A stretch of DNA of 64,000 bases from Chondrosia reniformis. Its lineage: Eukaryota; Porifera; Demospongiae; Chondrillida; Chondrillidae. The notes beneath the pieces were generated by a model. That model had not been told where the DNA came from. It worked only from the letters and a program-made list of their open reading frames with translations, and ran no database searches. This document shows, in pieces, positions 47,801-57,100 of this stretch (position 1 is its first letter; the number at the start of each line of letters is the position of its first letter). The position numbers and the translations under genes are program-made. The stretch spans positions 6,312,501-6,376,500 of the forward strand of contig OX359201.1 in the NCBI GenBank assembly GCA_947172415.1. The letters are read 5' to 3'.

Positions 47801-49609
47801 AACTTTCTATTTATGAGGATCGTTCGCTGAACCCATCTTAACGGCTTCCCTCACTTGTGGTAGTTCTTTCAGGAATAGGTTGACTGAATTGTGGATCTTT
47901 AGAATGCTTCATTGTTAGGTTCTTTGAAGTGCTTCTGGGAAGTTGATGGGTTTCTTTACCTGTAGATCTACTGATAATGACCTGAGACTGTGGGAGTACA
48001 ATGAACAGAAGACTGTACAAATCTACCGAGGACACATTAATGAGAAGAACTTTGTGGGTCTCTCGATTAACCAGGACTACATAGCATGTGGTATGTAGAA
48101 GAATGGATCAGAAGTAGCTAAAACACCCTTGATACACCAGTAATTTACCCAATTCCTTTATATAATATGGCCGCCCTGTTTTTCCGGGCCATCTCCCTAC
48201 TTAGAGAGAGTACTACCGTACTCTCTGATATAATAATTGTCATGTCATGTAAGTGGAATGTACTCATTTCAATGTCTGCATGTGTAAAACTAAACTTAAA
48301 AAGACAATTCACTACAGTGATTCGTGGACCCACCTTATATAGTGTTTATATTGCATGCATCACTTTAATAACATTATTTATATTTGTGTTCGTATGTAGG
48401 GAGTGAGAATAACCAGTGCTTTGTATATGAAAAGTCCTTTGGAAAGCCTGTATTGTCTTACAAGTTTGACATTCCCTGCAGTATTCTGGTATGTGCTATA
48501 ATATCCTATTACATTCAGTCCTGACTAGACACTCCTACGTGGACCTTTAAGATAAATTTAGTAGCACAACTATATCCTCTACCCTCTGTACAGTTTGGTG
48601 ACAGGAAACACGCTAATTTAGTGTAGTACAGTTGATTATTACTGCTAAATCTCTAATAGTGTATACTGCATGTGTTAAACTTTGAGCTCCTGCAAGTGAT
48701 TAGTATTCCTTTATATGATTTGATAGGGCAGACCAGGGGATCTCCCCAGTGAGACAGATTTTGTTAGCTCAGTTGCTTGGAGGAAGGTAGGGGATGAGAT
48801 TCTGTATGTTTTCCCAAAGCAAGTCTAGTCTAGAAAGTCCCTAACTACTAATCCAGGGAAACTGTCTATTCTGGGAATTCCACTTAGTCTCACATTGATG
48901 TGTAAACCATACCTTTAGGATAATAGTGTTATAAGTTATTCGTGTGATCACTTATGCATGCGATGGAGGGTGAATGTATTGATCATGTAAATGATTGTAT
49001 ATTGACTTATACTAACCAGCTATCCTGGTTCAACTCCAAACCATTGCTCTCTTTGACTGTGTACTGATTAAACGGTTGTGGTTTGATTATCATGTCACTT
49101 ATTCACCTATGCAGGGTTCTCCTGTTCTTACTGGGTAAACGGTTATGGTTTGATTATCATGTCACTTATTCACCTATGCAGGGTTCTCCTGTTATTACTG
49201 GGTAAACGGTTGTGGTTTGATTATCATGTCACTTATTCACCTATGCAGGGTTCTCCTGTTCTATTAGCTGCTAACAGTCAAGGTCACATTAAGGTAATGT
49301 ACACCCATCTCCTTATAAGGAATAAAGTATACCTCTGTAAAAAGACTAGAAATGGTATTCTCAGGGATTAGATTTTAATATGCCTATGTACATTGCATAC
49401 GCATATGTACATTGTATATGCATAGGTACATTGTATATGCATATGTACATTGTATATGCATAAGTACATTGCATACGCATAGGTACATATATAGTAAATT
49501 GCATGTGTTTATCTCCTTAAAATATACATTTAAGGAATAGAAAGATGGATGTGTTTCATTTATAGGTACATATATCTACTTTTTATTCCAGATCTTGGAA
49601 ATGATGTAG
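41878..49609 (+). CDS. COP1: COP1 (RFWD2), RING/coiled-coil/WD40 E3 ubiquitin ligase
   Basis: Twenty-two exons sum to 1,959 nt, 652 residues (human 731): 41878-41935, 42004-42040, 42828-42887, 42952-43049, 43114-43163, 43565-43613, 43684-43736, 44866-44934, 45101-45160, 45357-45653, 46018-46117, 46183-46303, 46596-46739, 47066-47174, 47242-47323, 47448-47564, 47649-47766, 47966-48090, 48400-48488, 48727-48786, 49249-49293, 49592-49609. RING from Cys32: CPIC, CGHTFCAQC, CPQC. A coiled coil spans exons 6-10. The WD40 propeller from about residue 351 holds SIEFNRD-type start, [37 protein letters not shown] and [11 protein letters not shown], ending ILEMM. COP1 targets c-Jun/ETS-type factors with DET1 in vertebrates. 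Intron 7 carries an 850-bp minisatellite and intron 20 a triplicated acceptor. Confidence 0.96.
43164..43564. other. COP1 intron 5 with CpG-rich patch
   Basis: The segment 43230-43460 is richer in CpG than the other introns (TTCGAGATGTATTCGCGCGC and surroundings) and happens to stay open in one frame. I judge the donor at 43164 (GTTAGT) real because the next exon joins in phase; the open frame beyond is not supported by COP1 homology. Confidence 0.4.
43812..44672. repeat. 29-bp minisatellite, about 30 near-identical copies, in COP1 intron 7
   Basis: Unit TTACTGAGGTAGGCAGCTC + TATTACCTAC. Copies are almost perfectly homogeneous; two units have TTACTTAC instead of TTACCTAC. Each junction contains CCTAC-TTACTGAG-GTAGG, a 5-bp stem with an 8-nt loop, and each unit contains GAG|GTAGGC, which resembles a splice donor. 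Confidence 0.97.
46350..46515 (-). ncRNA. Hammerhead-like repeat, copy 4 (minus strand)
   Basis: Reverse complement of 46454-46498: GGGTCA, CTGATGA, stem II with AGGTGGAACTCCCA, GAAAC, AGCTATC, TGGCCC. Cleavage triplet is ATC, still the NUH type. Core GAAA and CTGATGA are intact, making this and copy 1 the best-preserved. It sits in COP1 intron 12, antisense. Confidence 0.5.
46741..46826. repeat. Tandem duplication just after the COP1 exon 13 donor
   Basis: GAGTAAAGCTAGCCACTTAC and GGTGTTGCCACAATAG occur twice, period about 46 bp, beginning within the donor (TCGTGAGTAAAG). The second copy reads CTGAGTAAAG and lacks the GT, so the donor itself is not duplicated. Confidence 0.7.
49062..49265 (+). 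repeat. 67-bp triplication of the COP1 exon 21 acceptor
   Basis: Three units, each containing TTATTCACCTATGCAG followed by GGTTCTCCTGTT. The acceptor AGs end at 49114, 49181 and 49248. Only the third continues into the true exon 21. The first two are followed after 20 nt by GGGTAAAC, giving decoy micro-exons 49115-49134 and 49182-49201 with donor GTAAAC. Confidence 0.85.
49378..49495. repeat. GCATAGGTACATTGTATAT tandem repeat in the last COP1 intron
   Basis: About six imperfect 19-bp units between exons 21 and 22 of COP1. No other feature. Confidence 0.8.
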
Positions 49610-50164
49610 CCGTTTAAGCATCAAATGTGAAAGCAGAAATTGAATCTATCCAATCTGTAGTTCTCTACATTATCATTTCTGTGTCGTACCATTGTTATGT
49701 GTATCTGTACATATATGTGACATAGTGCTAGTGAATATATCTATTTTAATGTTGTAGTAGACAAAATGACACAGCTCTGTCTTAAAAATTATATTATGTT
49801 TTATATACACAAGTAAATGACCACTTTTAAAATGTGAAAAAAGATGTCACCGCTTGCAGCAGACATTAAAACTGAAGAGTTGTAAAGGTTTCTCAGCTGA
49901 AGCAATAAGACATTTAATATTTCTGATCTGGTTATGTTTGAAAGGCAGGGAGAACTCCAGAGTCAATGGCTAATTGGATTGGGATGGCTATAAGTTCTAA
50001 TACTGAGCTAGTGAACAAATGCTAGGATGTCGGTATATTTCACATTTGTTGAAATTTAAAGTATAGACCAAGATAGAATTCTTTATCATGAAAACTATAT
50101 TACAGTAGGTATATACATGCAAATGGTAACAGAAACTGCTAGGTCTCCAATACATGCAAGGTCA
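49610..50164. other. Convergent intergenic COP1 / XRCC4
   Basis: Holds the 3' UTRs of both genes. AT-rich; nothing else recognised. Confidence 0.5.
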
Positions 50165-51244
50165 CTACAACATGTCCAAGAGATCCTCAGAACACATGGA
50201 TGTATCTTTGGATTTGCTAGACTTTCCTTTGCTTGATTTCTTCTTTGGCAGAGGCTGGGTTTTAGGTTTGGGTTGCTGCTGTTGGGCTGCGGTGGTGGAG
50301 GACGAGGGGTCCCTTCTCCTTGTTCTTTTCACGGGAGGAGAGTAGCTATCTACCTGATCGTCATCTAGCAGGGATGGTCCGGGAAGGTCTGTAGGAGTCT
50401 GGAAGAGCTCTTCTCCAGATCTTTCTCCCATGTCTGTGTCACTCTCAGAGTCGGAGTATTGTGTGGAGCTCTTCTTGTGTGAGGAAGATGGCTGACTAAT
50501 AGGATCAGTTGGTCCCTTGGTCTTGAGGTTCTGCTGCAGTTGTGCATTCTCGTCCAATAGCTCATTGATTTGTTCCATTAAAGCTCTAATTTTTGTCTTT
50601 TTAGCATTTAGCACAATTTTGAATTTACCATACAAGTCCTTTTCTAGATCTTCTTTAAGATTGACTCGCTCTTCAAGTTTCTGCAAAATGCTAGCTCTTT
50701 CAACAATGAGTCGCTGCTTCTCTGCCTTGGAGGCTGATACCTCGGCTTGAAGATCGACAATGGAACGAACGGCGAAGTCTAGCAATTCACAGTTCGTTTT
50801 ACTTCTCTTTATAGACGAACGTAAAGTGATGGTACCCAACTGAAATTTTATATCTTCTTCACGCAAATATTTCTTCCAAGACAGCTCCAAGTCACCATTC
50901 TCCTTCACTTTGGTGCTATAAACAAATTCGTCTGCTCGACTGCCTTCTTGTCTGAGAGCCTGCAGCGTGTCCCGGAAATGGTCTGCTTCGTTCATGTGAG
51001 CAGAGCGCGCAATCTCCTTCCGGTTATTTGCTGTGAGTCTTCCTGACCAGCTGTCCTCCCCGTTAGATAACTTTAGTAGAATGTCTTCCCCGGACAGTGA
51101 TGTTAATAAGAAGAAGGAACAGCTTTCCTCAGTTAAAATCTTACATAGTCTTTCTATCTCTTCAGGGATGATTTCCATCTCGTTAGACTCCTGTAATGGC
51201 ACCTCGCGGTTCTCATCGCTCATATCATCAAATAATCCGTCCAT
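50165..51244 (-). CDS. XRCC4: XRCC4, non-homologous end-joining factor
   Basis: A single uninterrupted frame of 359 residues (human 336). The head domain (about 30-165) includes FFLLTSLSGEDILLKLSNG and a W-S-G-R strand. The coiled-coil stalk (about 170-250) contains LEKDLYGKFKIVLNAKKTK, matching my recollection of the human stalk (DLY.RF..VLN.KKTKIR), the site that binds DNA ligase IV. The tail is Ser/Asp-rich and basic, with KRTRRR as a possible nuclear signal, and ends in a short acidic-hydrophobic EDLLDML. XRCC4 scaffolds ligase IV and XLF at double-strand breaks. Intronless among intron-rich neighbours. Its start is only 83 bp from that of TM2D2. Confidence 0.93.
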   Translation of the reverse strand: MDGLFDDMSDENREVPLQESNEMEIIPEEIERLCKILTEESCSFFLLTSLSGEDILLKLSNGEDSWSGRLTANNRKEIARSAHMNEADHFRDTLQALRQEGSRADEFVYSTKVKENGDLELSWKKYLREEDIKFQLGTITLRSSIKRSKTNCELLDFAVRSIVDLQAEVSASKAEKQRLIVERASILQKLEERVNLKEDLEKDLYGKFKIVLNAKKTKIRALMEQINELLDENAQLQQNLKTKGPTDPISQPSSSHKKSSTQYSDSESDTDMGERSGEELFQTPTDLPGPSLLDDDQVDSYSPPVKRTRRRDPSSSTTAAQQQQPKPKTQPLPKKKSSKGKSSKSKDTSMCSEDLLDML

Positions 51245-51327
51245 TGTTGATCAGTCCTAGAGAATGCAAATGATCGATGTATTAACAGTTCAACGCCATC
51301 TTTGTGATTAGCTAGAGACATCTCAAA
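51245..51327. promoter_or_regulatory. 83-bp bidirectional promoter XRCC4 / TM2D2
   Basis: The entire space between two divergent start codons. It includes ATGGCCGCCAT at the TM2D2 start (51328), a YY1-type CCGCCATNTT element read from either strand. No TATA box. Confidence 0.6.
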
Positions 51328-52135
51328 ATGGCCGCCATGTTTATATTTCTCTTTAGTTTGTTTCTCGACATTTCAGTGACAAAGGCGAACCAAAATCTAT
51401 CAGATACATGTACACGAGATGACTTTAACACTGATGGATATGACCCGAATGGACCAACGCTGCTCTGTTGTTTAGTGTAAGTACTTATTAGCTGAGACCT
51501 CGGGTGCCACTCAAGCCTTGATTTCTACTTTATTTGTTTTACGCTTACAGGCCAGAAGATTACTACTCTTGTGAAGGTATCTCTATGGAGCCACAGGCTA
51601 ATGAAACCGGATATTGCTCAGAGGTAAGACTAGCCACTCGTTACACTAGGGAAGGCAAGCAAATCTCATTTGTTTTCCATCCTCCAGTACATAACTTCTG
51701 TTATTTCAAATATGTAGTATGGAAGTGGCCGATTTGAAGATGTTCAAATGACTGAAGTCAATTGTACGGTTTTTGAAGCAATTGACTGTTTAGGAAATAG
51801 AACATTTGTGAAGAGGAATGTTCCCTGTATCAAGTAGGTCTACCTGCCTCACCACTGTAGCATGTGACAATAGCTTATATATACATTAGAAACTACAGCA
51901 ATGTTCTTATCTTTTCAATAGGTACTCGGGTCTCTATTATCCAACAATCGTGTTTCTATCCGTGTTTATTGGATTTTGTGGAATTGATAGATTCTGTCTC
52001 GGATATTGCTGCCTGGGTATTGCTAAACTGTTGACACTTGGAGGAATCGGAATCTGGTGGATTGTTGATATTATTTTATTACTCTCAGGAAACTTGGAAC
52101 CGGCCAATGGTGATACCTGGAACAGATATTATTGA
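51328..52135 (+). CDS. TM2D2: TM2D2, TM2 domain-containing membrane protein
   Basis: Four exons (51328-51476, 51551-51623, 51718-51833, 51922-52135) sum to 552 nt, 183 residues. Signal peptide MAAMFIFLFSLFLDISV. The extracellular part has paired cysteines and the conserved PCIKYSGLYY entry into the TM2 domain. The two membrane helices flank GIDRFCLGYCCLGIAKLLTL; the second helix contains GGIGIWWIVDIILLLSG. The DRF loop is the family signature, and the ending LEPANGDTWNRYY matches TM2D2 (PSDGSNWCTVY) rather than TM2D1/TM2D3. TM2D proteins are linked to Notch signalling and phagocytosis in flies and vertebrates. Confidence 0.93.
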
Positions 52136-52361
52136 CTATTTCCTGTAATTTATGCATGCTTGTGTAATTCCTGTATAATGTTTGCCAAATGTATATATTT
52201 GTTATAGTACACATCATATTATGTGTAAAGCAATACAAGTGAAAATGAAAAAAACTATACTTTTTAGTTGCATTAGTAGAACAGTTAAATTTCAGCTAAC
52301 ATTTAGTAAACGTGTAAGAAATGAAAGAGAAAAGATCTATTCATCTAAAAACATAGCCTTT

Positions 52362-54347
52362 CTAGGATATGACATCTTGAAGAAGATCATGATACACCTC
52401 TGGTCTCTTCTTGCCCCCCTTCCTTTCCACCAGCTGCTCTGCAACCTGAGCCACTCTCAAGATGACGTGCTCCTCCCACCACCTCCCCATCACCTGGAGA
52501 CCTATGGGCAGGCCGTTAGGGAGATACCCAACTGGGATCACAACGGCTGGCACACCTGCTAGATTTCCCAGGAAGGAGAACAGTATCACCTGGTTCACTG
52601 TATCAGGATCAACAAACCCATATGACTCATCAGTTGGAGGGATCTCCGGAGGAGCTATCCCAGTTGCCGGGGTAATTATGCAATCAACTTCCTTGAAGAT
52701 TCTCCTCAAAATTTCAATGCATCTTGTTCTTTGTTTTTGGCTGTTTATATAAAGTGGAGCTGTCATGTTCCAGCCGACCCCCGTTACAAATAAGGTTTCC
52801 AAGTTAGTCTGAGAAAAATGGCTGTCTATTTCTGAAGCTAAATTGGTACCCATCTCTGATCCAATAGTAACAATATGTGCCAATCGAGTGAGATCCAGTT
52901 CGTGAATTTTTATTTCTTTTATTTCTGCTCCAGCTGATTTCAGATCCACGTTGACAAAGTCATTAACTACCTTGTACAGTTCCTTGGAAGCAGAACAGTT
53001 GTACTGCAGGTCTATTCCAATTTTAACATCCTTTAAATCCTCTGATTCAATTCCCTCAAGAGTTATTGGAGGCTGAATGAGTGATTCTGGAATTTCAGGG
53101 ATTTTCCCTGTGACCATATTGTATGCTGCAACAATGTCCGCCACACATGTGGCATGCAGGCCAGCATGTCCCACTGTGTTGCTGAGGGCCAAATAACCTC
53201 GATCCACCAGACGTGCAAAAGTTGGCTTCAACCCAACAATTCCACAGAAAGCAGAAGGCACTCTAACAGACCCGCCCCCATCTGTCCCGACAGTAATTGG
53301 AATCATACCCCCAGCCACTGCTGCACAGCTTCCCGAGCTACTTCCACCAGTATAGTGCTTGGTGTTGTACGGGTTGCGAGGAGTACCATGAGACTTGTTG
53401 GGGTTGGATCCAATGGGACTGGTGCCAAACTCCACCATCGTAGTCACACCCACAACAATGGCACCACTCCTCTCCAGTTTCTGACCAATATCACTGTTTG
53501 GTATGTCCTTCCCACAGTTCAACTGATAAGCAGAACCACAAGTGTATGGGAGTGGTTTCCACTTGTACGCCTCCTTCAACGCCACAGGAATACCATCCAG
53601 GCAAGAGAGAGGTCTTTTGTCTTTCCAACGTTGCATCGACAGTTCTGCCTTCTTAATGGCTCCCTCTTCATCTAAAAAGGTAAAGGCCTTCAGAGGATTA
53701 GAACTTGTCCTGTCTTTGGCTATTGCAGAAAAGGTGGCTTTCACAATGTCAACTGGAGTGACCTTGCCTGTTGAATATGCTTCACGATATTCGGAGACAG
53801 ATCGGAAGCGAAACTGCCCTGGAATAGCAGTCTTCAACTGCTTTTCCATTAGAATCTCAATTTTTGCCCTTCTTGTCGAATCATCCTCTCCGGGGCCAGC
53901 TGAGTCAGGCGGAACCAAAGGCAGAAAGGTTGGTCTATCTGGAATATAATGCCCTAGCAATTTGTCGATATGAGAATCGTGAATTACTTTGTCGAACAGA
54001 AACGCTCTTCCGAATTTCGCAAACAGAATTCTAACAGAGAGACTTGATAGAAAGAGAGGTACTTTGGGAAAGTTTATTTTTGTGGTCACTGCTTCACATG
54101 GACCCTGCAAGACTTCATTTAGAGGAGGTCGTATAGGAGAAACATGCTTTGGAACGAGTCTTCTACGTTCGCAGAGCCATTTAAATGCGATTCCGTGAAT
54201 TGTAAGTATCAAGAACAACCCAATCCAAATTTTAATCCCGATCCCATCCAATGCCCATGGAATGAGTTCGCGAACGGAACCGTCGGCAGCTCCTAGTTGA
54301 TACAGCGATACAAACAGATGTAATAAGACGTAGCGAGGAGTTTTCAT
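52362..54347 (-). CDS. FAAH-like amidase-signature hydrolase, intronless
   Basis: Single open frame of 661 residues. One hydrophobic helix (about 39-58, IWIGLFLILTIHGIAF) suggests a membrane anchor. The amidase signature has the Ser-Ser-Lys triad: Lys258 in GIPVALKEAYKW, bridging Ser336 in YTGGSSSGSCAAVAGG and nucleophile Ser360 in GTDGGGSVRVPSAFCGIVGL. The GGSSSGS and GTDGGGSVR forms and the length of about 600 residues resemble plant and protist fatty-acid amide hydrolases more than vertebrate FAAH1/FAAH2, by recollection. Likely role is hydrolysis of N-acylethanolamines or similar fatty amides at membranes. Convergent with TM2D2 and divergent from the ZZZ3-like gene, 118 bp away. No frameshift or truncation. 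Confidence 0.9.
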   Translation of the reverse strand: MKTPRYVLLHLFVSLYQLGAADGSVRELIPWALDGIGIKIWIGLFLILTIHGIAFKWLCERRRLVPKHVSPIRPPLNEVLQGPCEAVTTKINFPKVPLFLSSLSVRILFAKFGRAFLFDKVIHDSHIDKLLGHYIPDRPTFLPLVPPDSAGPGEDDSTRRAKIEILMEKQLKTAIPGQFRFRSVSEYREAYSTGKVTPVDIVKATFSAIAKDRTSSNPLKAFTFLDEEGAIKKAELSMQRWKDKRPLSCLDGIPVALKEAYKWKPLPYTCGSAYQLNCGKDIPNSDIGQKLERSGAIVVGVTTMVEFGTSPIGSNPNKSHGTPRNPYNTKHYTGGSSSGSCAAVAGGMIPITVGTDGGGSVRVPSAFCGIVGLKPTFARLVDRGYLALSNTVGHAGLHATCVADIVAAYNMVTGKIPEIPESLIQPPITLEGIESEDLKDVKIGIDLQYNCSASKELYKVVNDFVNVDLKSAGAEIKEIKIHELDLTRLAHIVTIGSEMGTNLASEIDSHFSQTNLETLFVTGVGWNMTAPLYINSQKQRTRCIEILRRIFKEVDCIITPATGIAPPEIPPTDESYGFVDPDTVNQVILFSFLGNLAGVPAVVIPVGYLPNGLPIGLQVMGRWWEEHVILRVAQVAEQLVERKGGKKRPEVYHDLLQDVIS

Positions 54348-54465
54348 ACCAGAGAAACTTGAGATAGCAAATGCAAATGCGACATATGATGCGACCTTTG
54401 AGAGTTTAATACGAATTACGCATCATATTTCCGGTATCCTACTGCTATCCCTACACATCGCGAAA
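54348..54465. promoter_or_regulatory. 118-bp bidirectional promoter amidase / ZZZ3-like
   Basis: Complete space between divergent start codons. The ZZZ3-like start has AAAATGGCCGC, the same context as TM2D2. No TATA box seen. Confidence 0.6.
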
Positions 54466-56502
54466 ATGGCCGCTGATCCTGACCGGAGCTGTCAATGTGT
54501 GTTTGAAAGTGATCACCCGAACTTGAAGGAGAATAAAGAGTTAGTCCGTGCAATTAACCGCAGTTTATATTATAATCAGCCAGATAGGCCTACTTTTTTA
54601 CAGCAAGCATTGTAAACAATAATGATGACATGATGACATGGTAGATAACTTGAAACATGTTTGTATATAGTACAGATTGTGTTACATGAGTCTGTTTCTA
54701 ACTTAACAATTGGGGATCTTACCCTCACTGGCCACTAAATCAAGCTGGCCTTCACTGGCCTGTTCGATATATATGTACATGTATTTGTGTAACATGGAAA
54801 GCCTCTATGTCTTTGTAGACATACGTACATAGTGGTGATTGCGCAATAAAACGGTCTGATTTCATCAGGCTAGACTTTATAGGGTTAGGCCTAGGATTAA
54901 GGTTAGGTTAGCCTATGCTCTGATGAAAATCGTGATGATGATTGTATCAATGTAATGTCAGTAATTATTAATTTGCTATTCATTGTTGCCTTATTAAGAC
55001 TAATGTGTATCTTTCCTATGTAGCTATCAGGACTTGTTAAAATCATTAGTTCAACTAGAAACACAGAGAATGCAGGCAATTAAGGTAATTCCATTGCATT
55101 GATAGTGAAGTGTATAAATAAGATTCATATTTTATGTATCTTGTATAGTACTATTAGCCTCATGATATACTCCTTTAGAGTTACTGAAAATTATGACACT
55201 TGTGGTTTGATGCTTATCCAGCTAGTTTAAGGAAGCCCCAATCCACTGTACTCCCTTTGATGTCATGTGATGTATTTAAAATGCAGGATTTAGAATCGCT
55301 GGTGCAGATAAGGAAGGAGGCGTTGCACCAGCCAATTAGATTTGCTGCAGCAGTAATGTCAGATGTAAGTACATAATGTAGATGTCTCTAGTGAGATTCC
55401 ATTCAGTAGCAGCTGTTACTTGAAGGAATAGACTGTCATGATTGAATTAACCTTATATATAACCCTGGAAATAAATCACATATCACTCACCGACCATATA
55501 TGTATACGATACGAGTTTTTGATGCTCTTTCCCAATAGACCCCTCCACCCATGCCACGCCCACAGGACATTGCTGAACTACCCAATATAGACTGGTCGAA
55601 ATATCCTTCTGCAGAAGTAGACCCTCCTCCATTCAATCAGAAATCACTACCATCAAGGGAACCCCCTCCAAGGTCCCCCATGCATCATCAGCACATATAT
55701 TAAAAGAACTGTTTTAGATACTTATACACTTGATCTAATAGTTGACCCTTTATCCTATCCACCAGTGATCAGGTGTACATTCGTGGTAGAAAGGCGGATG
55801 AGACTAAACCGGAAAGCTTTAACCGACTGTGGACAGTAGAGGAGCAGGCAAAGTTGGAATACCTCTTAGAAGTGTACCCGCCCGAGGAGAAGGAGATACG
55901 ACGATGGGAGCGGATTGCCAAGGCTCTTACTAACAGAACTTCAAAGCAGGCAAGATTTCCTTTTAAAATATTTTGTACCTTATTTAGAATAGGAATGTCA
56001 TTGTTTATATTTTAAACTCTATTTTATATACAAAGAGTCTTATGTAATCCCCTTTGCTGGTTATGTAATCCCCTTTGCTGGTTATGTAATCCCCTTATGT
56101 ATGTCTGTGTAGTATATTATGTCAACCTTGTCTTAGAAATATGGTACTACTTTAGATTGTTGTTGCATGTCTTGTAGGTTGCCAGTCGGGTGCAGAAGTA
56201 TTTCCAAGCTTTGGCCAAGGCCGGTCTGCCTGTACCTGGCAGAATACCCAAGGCCAAAAGGGTGCAGAAACCGAGAAAAGTATATTCTTCATCACCAAAT
56301 GGGCTTGGCTCTCTTTTAAGGGTTATTTAATTTGCTACAGCGCAAGAGAGGAGTCAGCAAGGCAAGACAGGTGGCCAATGCCCAGCGATCCACTTTCTTT
56401 GCTACTTATCAGCCGAGTGTGCTCATTCCTGAGGATGTTGCCATGGAGATGGATGCTGCTGATGTTGAGGAGATTCTGCAGGAGGAGGGCACATCAGAAT
56501 AA
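54466..56502 (+). CDS. ZZZ3: ZZZ3-like SANT/Myb protein (ATAC complex), no ZZ finger
   Basis: Seven exons (54466-54539, 55024-55084, 55287-55364, 55539-55672, 55766-55949, 56178-56279, 56341-56502) sum to 795 nt, 264 residues. After a short coiled N-terminus and a Pro-rich stretch comes DQVYIRGRK, then [14 protein letters not shown] and a SANT/Myb helix bundle (residues about 124-178) ending [15 protein letters not shown], followed by [11 protein letters not shown]. These blocks match human ZZZ3, where the SANT domain is followed by a ZZ zinc finger. Here the protein stops after an acidic tail with no C-x2-C pairs, so the ZZ reader of histone H3 is absent. Intron 5 begins CAG|GCAAGA, a GC-AG intron. 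Role in ATAC histone acetylation is inferred. Confidence 0.82.
56035..56100. repeat. 20-bp tandem triplet in ZZZ3-like intron 5
   Basis: TTATGTAATCCCCTTTGCTGG repeats about three times (core 20 bp). Located in the GC-AG intron. Confidence 0.8.
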
Positions 56503-57100
56503 GGTCCATCCCATTCACAAGTAAGCAGCTATAGGTTGTATTTAGTGTGTAACTATTTAGTATTTATATAAGTAATGATAATTATACTTGTACTTATTTA
56601 GTTAGTTATGAAAATTGTTTATGTTATTGTTTATGAAATATGTGGAAAAAGAAGATAAGTTGTTATAAATTGTATATATCCTCACCTAAAGAAATAGCCT
56701 ATATTCTATACACGTCTCATAAGTCTCATATGAATGCCAATCATATATTAATAGGAGAATGGTGTTTTTAGATTATTCATGTTTACGTCTAATCTAAATT
56801 TAATCAAATGACTCAGTAATCATTTGCTTTGTATATTGATTGATTCCTACAGAAACTGGATGAAGTCATCTAATGCGGGGATAGGGACTATGACAGTTTG
56901 GACTCATTAGCAACTTCAACTGGTATAAATTAGTGCTATTTGATTTAATTTGATTCATTGAGAAGGCATACAAGTGCTGTGGCGACTGAAATATGGTGTC
57001 TAGAATTTAAAGATGCGACAAGTAAAGGTTTAAATATTGATCCGGTTTTCTAGGAGCATATATAGTAGGAAATACAGTTCTGTCGACTGAGCAGTAAAAT
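56503..57100. other. Intergenic ZZZ3-like / GPSM2
   Basis: 598 bp in tandem orientation. Holds the ZZZ3-like 3' UTR (possibly spliced; a weak AG at about 56850) and the GPSM2 promoter. Nothing else recognised. Confidence 0.4.
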
